From an uncultured Bacilli bacterium (GTDB taxonomy: Bacteria; Bacillota_I; Bacilli_A; RF39; UBA660), in the NCBI GenBank assembly GCA_947627385.1, contig CANQVV010000007.1:1-34852 (forward strand): a stretch of DNA of 34,852 nucleotides. The letters are read 5' to 3'. Numbering within the stretch: position 1 is the first letter of the stretch; each line of letters begins with the position of its first letter. Positions 9,557 to 19,400 of the stretch are shown one piece after another. Made by a program: the position numbers and the translations under genes. The notes beneath the pieces were generated by a model. That model did not search any database. It was not told the origin of the DNA and was given only the letters and a program-made list of their open reading frames with translations.

Positions 9557-9590
9557 AAAAATCTAGTAATCAAAAGACTACTAGATTTTT
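9557..9590. terminator. Bidirectional terminator hairpin
   Basis: AAAAATCTAGTA-N10-TACTAGATTTTT. Confidence 0.75.
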
Positions 9591-9591
9591 A

Positions 9592-9987
9592 CTACTTATT
9601 TAAAACTACATAACAATAGTCATAAATATATAAGTATTTATTAATTTCTTTATTTATGTTTTTATCTTTAAAGTCAGTTTCATAAATATTAAATAACATT
9701 TCAATAGAAAATTTCTTTTTTTCTATTTCAGTGAGTTCTAAATACTTGGCTGATAAAAATAACAAATGCTTATATTTAGCAAAATTAACAATAGTTTTGC
9801 TATAACTTGGATCTAACTTGTTTAAAACTTCTTTTAAAAGGATAATTATATCTTTAACATTAAAGTTAATATCAAAGGTTTTGTTTTCTAATAAGTATAT
9901 TGCCAGTCTAATTTTGTGGGTATTCTTTAAATCATCAAACATATCTAATAAATCAATTACTTTATCTGTATTACTATTTAATAACAT
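9592..9987 (-). CDS. Hypothetical protein
   Basis: 131-aa ORF, charged/helical, no recognised motif. Confidence 0.45.
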   Translation of the reverse strand: MLLNSNTDKVIDLLDMFDDLKNTHKIRLAIYLLENKTFDINFNVKDIIILLKEVLNKLDPSYSKTIVNFAKYKHLLFLSAKYLELTEIEKKKFSIEMLFNIYETDFKDKNINKEINKYLYIYDYCYVVLNK

Positions 9988-10063
9988 ATTTTACCTCTAT
10001 CTTTCTATTTTTAGTTATAAGTTACTTACTTAATTGTTACTATTCTTTGTGTGTACACTGTAT

Positions 10064-10483
10064 TCATCCAACTCTTTGTTTCATACCCCCAGATAAACTT
10101 TTAGGATAATTATCTTTAAATTCTTCTAAATTATAAAATTTTAATAAATAATTTACATAATCTAAATTTTCTTTATTGAGCATATTTTGTATTTTTAAAC
10201 CCAAAATAGCATTTTCATAAATTGTTAGCCATGGAAGTAAAGCATCACTTTGTAGCATATAAGCCATTTTTAAATTATTACTTTTTATAATATCACCAAA
10301 ATATTCTTCATCAAGTGTAGCAATGATTGATAGAATAGTTGATTTACCACAGCCAGATGGCCCTACAATAGCTATAATTTCGCCGGGCTTTATTTGTAAA
10401 TTAAAGTCCTTAATGGCTTTTATTTCTCCTTCTTTGGTATGGTAATTTTTAGTTACATTTTTAATCTCTAAGAGATTATTCAT
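10064..10483 (-). pseudogene. Truncated NitT/TauT-type ABC transporter ATPase
   Basis: Walker A GPSGCGKS, Q-loop and LSGGMKQRV present; frame ends RVG-TGA before Walker B and H-loop. Confidence 0.8.
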
Positions 10484-11468
10484 ATAAGTTATTTACCATA
10501 TCTTTATAGTAAACATCTTCTTTAATTAAATCATTTTCTTTAAGTAAGTCAGTTAAAGTATTAAAAAATTTTTCTTCTACAAATGGTGAATCTAGCCATG
10601 CATCAGCTTCTTTATAACGATCAATCATTTGAGCTAAGTCTTCAATACTTGTATCACTAAATTGTTTTTCAATTGATTTAGCAATATCTAAACTATCATT
10701 ATTAAAAGTATAATCTAATCCTTTTTTAATTGCTTGACTAAATCTTTTTAATAATTCTTTATTTTCTTTTATATAACTTTTACGAGCATAGAAAGCTGTA
10801 TAAGGGAAAGCATCAGATGCTGCTCCTACACTAGTTACAACATAACCATTTTTGTTTTCTTCTAATTTTGATGCAAGTGGTTCAAATAAATTGACAAAAT
10901 CACCTTCACCACCAATAAATGCCCCAGATAATTCTGCAAATTCAATTGAGGTATTTATTTTAACTTGACTTTCATCAATACCTTGATTTTTTAAAGCTCT
11001 TAAAAAACTTAAACCTGGCATTCCTGTTCTTCTACCAATTAAAATTTCTTTTCCAATTAAATCTTGCCAATTAAATTCTTTATTGGTTCTGCTTAGCATA
11101 AATTGACCATCTCTTTTAGTTAAACCACTAAAAACTTGTAAATAATCTTTTTCTTTTCCTAAATAAACATAGACAGCTGATTCAGGTCCTGCTAAACCAA
11201 CAGATGTATCATTTGATAATACTGAGGCTGCAACATTATCACTACCACTTACTAACATTAAATCTATATCAATACCTTCATCTTTAAAATAACCATTTTC
11301 GATGGCAACATAAAAAGGTGTATAGAAAATACTATGGGTTACTTCGGCTACTTTTATAGTTTGTAAATTATTATTATCTTGTTTTTTATTAGTAAATAAA
11401 ATAATTAATAAACCAATAATTAAAACAACTAATACTCCTGCTAAAATGTACAAAATATTTTTTTTCAC
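10476..11468 (-). CDS. ABC transporter substrate-binding protein, NMT1/THI5-like (NitT/TauT family)
   Basis: IKVAEVTHSIFYTPFYVAIENGYFKDEGIDIDL; N-terminal TM; probable GTG start at 11468 with SD AGGAGTG. Confidence 0.88.
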   Translation of the reverse strand: MKKNILYILAGVLVVLIIGLLIILFTNKKQDNNNLQTIKVAEVTHSIFYTPFYVAIENGYFKDEGIDIDLMLVSGSDNVAASVLSNDTSVGLAGPESAVYVYLGKEKDYLQVFSGLTKRDGQFMLSRTNKEFNWQDLIGKEILIGRRTGMPGLSFLRALKNQGIDESQVKINTSIEFAELSGAFIGGEGDFVNLFEPLASKLEENKNGYVVTSVGAASDAFPYTAFYARKSYIKENKELLKRFSQAIKKGLDYTFNNDSLDIAKSIEKQFSDTSIEDLAQMIDRYKEADAWLDSPFVEEKFFNTLTDLLKENDLIKEDVYYKDMVNNLYE

Positions 11469-11540
11469 ATAAACACTCCTCACACTTATAATATATTCAC
11501 GAGTATTTATTTGTGTTAAAATAGAGAAGGATGTGATTTT

Positions 11541-12446
11541 ATGTTATATAGAAATTTAATAAAGAAAATTTGTATGGAAGAAAATATTGAATTTAAATTA
11601 TTATCGGGTAATTATATTATATCTTTAACTAAAAATAATGTTACTAAATATATATGGGGACATAAATTTCCTTTAAATGATCATGCTATTGGTGATATTA
11701 TTGATGATAAGTATGCTTTATATACAATATGTAAAGATAAAAATATTCCAATAATAGAACATCGTATTTTATGGAAACCAACTAATAAATTAGGTAAAGA
11801 TTCTTATAAATTATTAAAAGAATATTACTTAGAATTTAATAAAAATGTCGTTATAAAACCAAATAATGGTAGTAAAGGTATTGGTGTATGTCATATTACA
11901 GACTTTAATGTTTTACAAGAAAGTTGTGAAAAATTATGGCAAAATAATTATTCTATTAGTATATGTCCTTTTTATAATATTGAACATGAATATCGAGTAA
12001 TAATATTAGATAATGAGGTAAAATTTATTTATGAAAAAAGTAAACCAATTGTAATTGGTGATGGTATTCATACTATTAAAGAATTATTAAATAAATTAAA
12101 TCATAAATACTTTTCTAAACATAATATTGAAAATAAATACAATATTATTTTAGATGAAGGACAAGTATTTGAATATGATTGGCATTTTAATTTAAGTAAA
12201 GGGGCTACGGCTAATTATGTAACTGATGAAAATTTAAAGAAACAAGTGGAAGATTTAGCTTTAAATGTTACTAAAACTCTTAAAGCTCGTTTTGTTAGTG
12301 TTGATATAATTAAAGTTAATAACAATTTATTAATAATGGAAATTAATAGTGGTGTTTGTATCAATAAAGCTTGTTCCTTTTTAGATCCAGATTATAAAAT
12401 TACTAAGGAAATTTATCGAGAAGCCATAAAAAAAATGTTTGAATAA
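11541..12446 (+). CDS. ATP-grasp protein (RimK/cyanophycin-synthetase-like)
   Basis: VVIKPNNGSKGIGV, EYRVIILDNEVKFIYEKSKP, FVSVDIIKVNN..IMEINSG. Confidence 0.8.
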   Translation: MLYRNLIKKICMEENIEFKLLSGNYIISLTKNNVTKYIWGHKFPLNDHAIGDIIDDKYALYTICKDKNIPIIEHRILWKPTNKLGKDSYKLLKEYYLEFNKNVVIKPNNGSKGIGVCHITDFNVLQESCEKLWQNNYSISICPFYNIEHEYRVIILDNEVKFIYEKSKPIVIGDGIHTIKELLNKLNHKYFSKHNIENKYNIILDEGQVFEYDWHFNLSKGATANYVTDENLKKQVEDLALNVTKTLKARFVSVDIIKVNNNLLIMEINSGVCINKACSFLDPDYKITKEIYREAIKKMFE

Positions 12447-12484
12447 TATGTATATTTATGTTAATATTAATTTGGCTTTGTTTT

Positions 12485-12561
12485 AGCCCGTTGGTGAAGT
12501 GGCTTAACACACTGCGTTCTCAGCGCAGCATTCACGGGTTCGAACCCCGTACGGGTTACCA
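12485..12561 (+). tRNA. tRNA-Glu, anticodon CUC, CCA encoded
   Basis: Cloverleaf: AGCCCGU/ACGGGUU acceptor, CUGCG-UUCUCAG-CGCAG anticodon arm, ACGGG-UUCGAAC-CCCGU T arm. Confidence 0.9.
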
Positions 12562-12571
12562 TAATGTTTTT

Positions 12572-12597
12572 AACCTCATTATTATAGAGGTTTTTTG
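12572..12597 (+). terminator. Terminator after the tRNA
   Basis: AACCTC-N9-GAGGTT plus T run. Confidence 0.75.
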
Positions 12598-12686
12598 TTT
12601 TTTTTAAAATATATTTTTTTAATTCAACCAATGGTGTGTGTTAAAAAAGATAAAAATATGTTACATTTTATTTAGGAAGTGATAAG

Positions 12687-13736
12687 ATGGATCAAAAGAA
12701 AATTGGTAAATTTATTGCGGAACAAAGAAAAAATAAAAAATTAACCCAAGAAGAGCTAGCAAATAGGCTTGGGGTAAGTATAAATGCCGTGTCAAAATGG
12801 GAACGAGGTATATGCTTAATGGATATGTCTCTATTAAAACCATTATGTGAAATATTAGATATTAATGTTAATGAATTATTAAGTGGGGAAAAGATTAAAA
12901 ATAAAGATTATTCTAAAAATGCCGAAGCTAATTTTTTAAATATATTTAAATTATTTAATAAATATAAATATAAACAAAAAATACTTACAATAATACTTAT
13001 ATTGATTACATCGATAATAATTATTGGAACTTTATTTTATGGTGGTTATTATTTAGGTAAAAATTTTAAACTATATAATAGTAATGTTCATTTTAATAAA
13101 AAAATTACTAATAATTGTACAGGTAAAATTACTAAATATTATAGTGATGATGATAAAAATATTTATTTTTATTGTTTAGATAAATTAACTATTAATAATG
13201 ATATTGAATTGAAAAGTTATATTAAAAGAGTCGGGAAAAATATTACTGATGGAGTAGATAAATTAATTAGTAAAATGGAAGATGTTCAAACATTTAAATT
13301 GTATGATGGTGGTAGTGTAGAATATCATAATAGTGAAATAACTATTGTTAAATGTCATACAATTGATGGTAATAATGATATTTATATTGGACCTTATGAT
13401 ATGGCAATGGAAAAAGCTTATAATAATGGTGTGTGTGGTAAAAGATATGGTAAAATAGTATTTACTAAAACATATACTGTTGCAGATATAATGAGTGGTG
13501 AAGAAGAGGATTCTTATTATGTTACTTTATCTTTATATCAAGGTAATAAAGAAACTGTGTTAATTAATACCAAACAAGAATTATTAATAAATCATAGTTA
13601 TGAATTTACTTTTAAAAATAGTTTATATAATGTCAATGATGATTCGATTACATCTATTTTTGAAAAATCAGAACTTATTAATATTGAAGAAACTAATAAG
13701 GTAGGTATGGATCAAATTGAAGAGGCAGTTGTATAA
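12687..13736 (+). CDS. XRE-family HTH regulator with TM helix and C-terminal extracytoplasmic region
   Basis: IGKFIAEQRKNKKLTQEELANRLGVSINAVSKWERG; TM ILTIILILITSIIIIGTLFYGGYYLG. Confidence 0.85.
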   Translation: MDQKKIGKFIAEQRKNKKLTQEELANRLGVSINAVSKWERGICLMDMSLLKPLCEILDINVNELLSGEKIKNKDYSKNAEANFLNIFKLFNKYKYKQKILTIILILITSIIIIGTLFYGGYYLGKNFKLYNSNVHFNKKITNNCTGKITKYYSDDDKNIYFYCLDKLTINNDIELKSYIKRVGKNITDGVDKLISKMEDVQTFKLYDGGSVEYHNSEITIVKCHTIDGNNDIYIGPYDMAMEKAYNNGVCGKRYGKIVFTKTYTVADIMSGEEEDSYYVTLSLYQGNKETVLINTKQELLINHSYEFTFKNSLYNVNDDSITSIFEKSELINIEETNKVGMDQIEEAVV

Positions 13737-13749
13737 AAATTAAAATATA

Positions 13750-13788
13750 AAAAAACTGATACTATTTTTTAGCATCAGCTTTTTTTCT
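13750..13788 (-). terminator. Terminator overlapping the typA stop codon
   Basis: Minus strand CTGATGCTA-AAAAA-TAGTATCAG followed by T7. Confidence 0.7.
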
Positions 13789-15570
13789 AAGTTCAGTATT
13801 TAATATTACTTTTCTAAGTCTTATAAAATTTGGTGTTACTTCAACTAACTCATCTTGGTTGATATAATCTAGGGCATACTCCAAAGTAATAGGTCTTGGT
13901 CTTTTTAAGACAACAGTTTTATCAGAAAAAGCCGCTCTGGTGTTAGTAAGTTCTTTACCTTTAACAATGTTAATAGCTAAATCGTTATCACGATTACATT
14001 CTCCAACAATCATTCCTTCATATACTTCGGTGTTAGGTTCAACAAACATTATGCCACGATCTTCTAATTGACCTATACCATAAGCAGTAGCTTTACCGGT
14101 TTCACTAGATACTAGTACTCCTAGTTTTCTTTCACCAAGTTCAACCGAAGCCTTAGGACCATATTCTTTAAAGGAATGATTCATAATTCCGTATCCTTTG
14201 GTTAAAGTCATAAAGTTAGTAGCAAAGCCAATTAATCCTCGTGAGGGAATCGTGTAATTAATTCTAGTAAGAGATCCTAAATGACTCATATCGTTCATAA
14301 TAGCACCCCTTGAACTTAATTCTTCAATAACACCACCCATATATTCATCATCAACTTCAATTTGTAGTTCTTCATAGGGTTCACAAATTTGGCCATCAAT
14401 TTCTTTTAAAATAACTTTTGGCTTAGATACTTGAAGTTCAAAACCTTCACGACGCATATTTTCAATTAGAATAGATAGATGAAGTTCACCACGACCAGAT
14501 ACTAAGAAATTTTCTGAATCTATTTGTTCAACTTTTAAAGAAACATCTTTTTGTGTTTCACGCATTAATCTTTCTTCAATTTTTCTGGATGTTAAAAGTT
14601 TACCATCATTACCAGAGAAAGGAGAGGTATTAACACCAAAGGTCATTTGCAGAGTAGGTTCATCAATATGGATAATAGGTAGTCTTTCATGATTACCAAC
14701 TTCAGTTATAGTTTCCCCAACTGATATGTCTTCAAGACCGGCAATTGCACAAATATCACCAGCTGCTATTTCATCTACTTCTACCTTAGATAAAGCCGTG
14801 AAGGCAAATAATTTTTGAACTCTAAATTGTTTTTCTGTACCATCAAGTCTTAGACAATTAACCATTTGCCCAACTTTAACTTTACCTTCAAATATACGTC
14901 CAATAGCAATTCTGCCAACATAATCATTATAATCGAGTAAAGCTGGTTGAAATTTAAATGGTTTTGATGCATCAGCATCCGGAGCTTTAATTTCATTAAC
15001 TATTAAATCAAGAACACATTTAAATGATTTTTCTTGGGTATTTATATCAGGATCTAAACTAGAAGTGCCATTTAAAGCCGAAGTATAAGCAACTTTATAA
15101 TTAATTTGTTCTTCTGAGGCTCCTAAATCTAAGAATAAACCTAATACTTCATCATTTACATCCTTAATTCTAGCAGTTGGTTTATCAACTTTATTAATAA
15201 CAACGATAGGTTTAACCCCAGCTTCAATGGCTTTTTTTAGAACAAATCTTGTTTGTGGCATTGGTCCTTCATAAGCATCAACTACTAAAATAACACCATC
15301 AACCATATTCATAATTCTTTCAACTTCACCACCAAAATCCGCATGGCCTGGTGTATCTAAAATATTAATTTTAACATTATTATATATAATAGATGTGGTT
15401 TTAGCTAAAATTGTAATACCTCTTTCTTTTTCTATTTGATTAGAATCCATTGAAAAATTAGAAGAATCTTGATTTTCTCTGAATGTACCTACATATTTTA
15501 AAATTTCATCAACTAATGCAGTCTTACCATGATCGACATGGGCAATGATTGCAACATTTCTTATTTCCAT
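13762..15570 (-). CDS. typA: Ribosome-associated GTPase TypA/BipA
   Basis: AIIAHVDHGKTALVDEIL, DTPGHADFGGEVERIM, NKVD; full-length 602 aa. Confidence 0.97.
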   Translation of the reverse strand: MEIRNVAIIAHVDHGKTALVDEILKYVGTFRENQDSSNFSMDSNQIEKERGITILAKTTSIIYNNVKINILDTPGHADFGGEVERIMNMVDGVILVVDAYEGPMPQTRFVLKKAIEAGVKPIVVINKVDKPTARIKDVNDEVLGLFLDLGASEEQINYKVAYTSALNGTSSLDPDINTQEKSFKCVLDLIVNEIKAPDADASKPFKFQPALLDYNDYVGRIAIGRIFEGKVKVGQMVNCLRLDGTEKQFRVQKLFAFTALSKVEVDEIAAGDICAIAGLEDISVGETITEVGNHERLPIIHIDEPTLQMTFGVNTSPFSGNDGKLLTSRKIEERLMRETQKDVSLKVEQIDSENFLVSGRGELHLSILIENMRREGFELQVSKPKVILKEIDGQICEPYEELQIEVDDEYMGGVIEELSSRGAIMNDMSHLGSLTRINYTIPSRGLIGFATNFMTLTKGYGIMNHSFKEYGPKASVELGERKLGVLVSSETGKATAYGIGQLEDRGIMFVEPNTEVYEGMIVGECNRDNDLAINIVKGKELTNTRAAFSDKTVVLKRPRPITLEYALDYINQDELVEVTPNFIRLRKVILNTELRKKADAKK

Positions 15571-15730
15571 AAAATCACCCGCATAACCAACTCATTATAG
15601 CCCAAAAGTACTGAAAAGTAAATAAAAATTTTATTTAGAAAAAATAAATTTATTAAAATTACTAATTTTTTTAAATTTTTATATTGTTAGTTTAAAAAAT
15701 ATATGGTAAACTTATGATAAGGTGACATAG

Positions 15731-16396
15731 ATGAAATTAGTAAAGAGCATAAAACGTGATACTACAATTGTTATGGTATCAGTTATTTTATTGACTATTT
15801 TAACTTTGAATGTTTCATATTCAGCTTTTTTTGATATAAAGACCAAATCATCTGTTCAACAAATATCGACTGGAACATTTAATGTAACTGCTAGTGCTAC
15901 GCCACTGGCTGGAACAACGGAATTTTTCCCAGCTTCTGGGACAATGCCTAATGCTGCTACGGCAACATTACCATCTACTTTATCAGGTAATAAATCAACA
16001 TTAACTGTTACTAATAGTGGTGATATTGATGCTAGCTTTACGGTAACTATCAGTAAAAAAACTGATGGACTTCCAACAGGAAGAACAACAGCTGATTTAA
16101 TTGACATGGCTCAATTATACGTTGCTGTTAGAGATGTATCGGCTAATCAATGGGTAAATATTGCTCCAAGTGGTGCAGCTGCTTATAATAAACAAATTTC
16201 TACTTTAACTGCTGTATCAGCAAATACTGAATATAATTTGTTTTCAGGAACAATAAATAAAAAAGGTACTAGTGATACTACTAAAACTTATGAAGTATAT
16301 GTCTGGTTAGCAAGTAATGCTGATACTTCACAAATTGGTAAATTAGTATATTTAAACCTTAATGTTAAGAGTAAGCCAACTCTTGGTCAAAAGTAG
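15731..16396 (+). CDS. TasA/SipW-dependent-type secreted protein
   Basis: N-terminal ILLTILTLNVSYSAFFDIKTKSS and Ser/Thr-rich beta domain LTVTNSGDIDASFTVTISKK. Confidence 0.65.
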   Translation: MKLVKSIKRDTTIVMVSVILLTILTLNVSYSAFFDIKTKSSVQQISTGTFNVTASATPLAGTTEFFPASGTMPNAATATLPSTLSGNKSTLTVTNSGDIDASFTVTISKKTDGLPTGRTTADLIDMAQLYVAVRDVSANQWVNIAPSGAAAYNKQISTLTAVSANTEYNLFSGTINKKGTSDTTKTYEVYVWLASNADTSQIGKLVYLNLNVKSKPTLGQK

Positions 16397-16411
16397 TTAG
16401 GGGATGTTTTT

Positions 16412-19400
16412 ATGTTTGAAAATATATGGAATGATGAATTAAAAAAGAAAAGATTGTTATCTATTGTTATTATGGTAATAATCATGTTACTATGTTTAAT
16501 TTTGATTGTAACAGTATTTACTTTCGAAATTGTAGGTAATAGAAGATATGCTGGAAGTTTTAATTATCGATTAAATGTTGATTTAGATCATGACGGTAAA
16601 TGTGATGTTAACTGTGATACTAATAATGATGGTAAACCAGACTTAAATATTACTTATGGAAAAGATGGTCGTCGAGCTAGATTTAATATTGATACTGATG
16701 GTGATGGCAAACCAGATAAAAACCTTATTAATCAAGATAATGATCATAATAAAAAATGTGATTTAAATTGTGATCGTGATGGTGATAATCATCCAGATTA
16801 CAATATTGATTTAAATGGTGATGGCAAACCAGATATTAATATAGATGTTACTGGTGATGGGATTCCAGATATAAATATTGATACTGATGGTGATGGAATT
16901 CCAGATAAGAATTTAAGAGGTCAAGATAAAAATAAAGATGGTAAATGTGATTTAAATTGCGATCGTAATAATGATGGATTCCCAGAATATAATATAGATG
17001 TTGATGGTGATGGTGAGCCAGATTTAAATGTTGATACTAATGGTGATGGTAAGCCAGATATTAATAAAGATATTAATAAAGATGGTAAACCAGATGTTGA
17101 TGTTGATACTAATGGTGATGATAAACCAGATAAAAATTTATCAAATCAAGATACCAATAATGATGGTAAATGTGATTTAAATTGTGATACCAATGTTGAT
17201 AATTGGCCAGATTTAAATGTTGATATTGATGGTAATAAAGAGCCAGATATCAATGTCGATACTAATGGTGATGGTAAACCAGATATTAATATAGATACTA
17301 ATAATGATGGTGAACCAGATGTTAATGTCGATACTAATGGTGATGATAAACCAGATGATAATTTACTAAATCAAGATACCGATGGTGATGGTAAATGTGA
17401 TTTAAACTGTGATACCAATGGTGATAATTGGCCAGATTTAAATGTTGATGAAGATAATGATGGCATTTGTGATTTAAATTGTGATGTTAATGGTGATGGT
17501 AAACCAGACACTAATAAAGATATAGATAAAGATGGTAAACCAGATGTCGATATAGATACTAATAATAATGGTAAACCAGATAAAAACTTATCAAATCAAG
17601 ATACCAATAAAGATGGTAAATGTGATTTAAACTGTGATGTTGATAATGATAATATGCCAGATACTAATATCGATATCGATGGTGATGGCAAACCGGATTT
17701 AAATAAGGATATAGATAAAGATGGTAAGCCAGATGTCGATGTTGACTTAGATGGTGATGGAGTTCCAGATAAAAACTTATCAAATCAAGATACCAATAAA
17801 GATGGTAAATGTGATTTAAATTGTGATGTTAATAATGATAATTGGCCAGATTTAAATGTTGATATAGATGGTGATGGTGAACCTGATATCAATGTCGATA
17901 CTAATGGTGATGGCAAACCAGATATTAATATAGATACTAATAATGATGGTAAGCCAGATGTCAATCTTGATACTAATGGTGATGGTAAGCCAGATGATAA
18001 TTTATTAAATCAAGATATCGATGGTGATGGTAGATGTGATTTAAACTGTGATCTTAATAAAGATGGTAAACCAGATATAAATGTTGACATTGATAAAAAC
18101 GGTAAATGTGATATAAATTGTGATACCAATGGTGATAGAAAACCAGATACTAATAAAGATATTAATAAAGATGGTAAACCAGATGTTGATGTTGATACTA
18201 ATGGTGATGGTAAGCCAGATAAGAATTTATCAAATCAAGATACTGATGGTGATGGTAAATGTGACTTAAATTGTGATACCAATGGTGATAATTGGCCAGA
18301 TGTCAATGTTGATATCGATGGTGATGGCAAACCAGATTTGAATGTTGATACTGATGGTGATGGTAAGCCAGATATCAATAAAGATGTTGATAATAATGGT
18401 ACACCAGATGTCGATAAAGATACTAATGGTGATGGTAAGCCAGATGAAAATTTATCAAATCAAGATTATGATAAAGATGGCAAATGTGATTTAAATTGTG
18501 ATACTAATAAAGATAATATGCCAGATGTCAATGTTGATATCGATGGTGATGGAGAACCTGATGTTAATGTTGATACTAATGATGATGGTAAACCAGATAT
18601 TAATAAAGATGTTGATGGTAATGGTACACCAGATGTTGATGTTGATACTAATGGTGATGATAAACCAGATAAAAATTTATCAAATCAGGATACCAATAAA
18701 GACAAAAAATGTGATTTAAATTGTGATACCAATAAAGATGGAATGCCAGATAAAAATATAGATGTTGATGGTGATGGAGTTCCAGATATTAATGTAGATG
18801 AAGATAATGATGGTATATGTGATTTAAATTGTGATATTAATAAAGATGGTAAACCAGATTATAACATTGATACCAATGGTGATGGTATTCCAGATACTAA
18901 TGTATTAGATCAAGATACTAATGGTGATGGTAAATGTGATTTAAATTGTGATGTTAATAAAGATGGAGAACCAGATACTAATATTGATATAAACAATGAT
19001 GGCAAACCGGATTTAAATAAAGACATTGATGGTAATGGTACGCCAGATGTTGATGTTGATACCGATGGTGATGGTAAGCCAGATAAAAATTTGTCAAATC
19101 AAGATGAAGATAATGATGGTAAATGTGATTTAAATTGTGATACTAATGGTGATAATTGGCCAGATATTAATGTTGATATCGATGGTGATGGCAATCCTGA
19201 TATTAATAAAGACATTGATGGTAATGGTACACCAGATGTCGATGTTGATACTGATGGTGATGGTAAACCAGATAAAAATTTATCAAATCAAGATACCAAT
19301 AATGACAATAAATGTGATCTAAATTGTGATACTAATGGTGATAATTGGCCAGATGTCAATGTTGATATCGATGGTGATGGCAATCCTGATATTAATAAAG

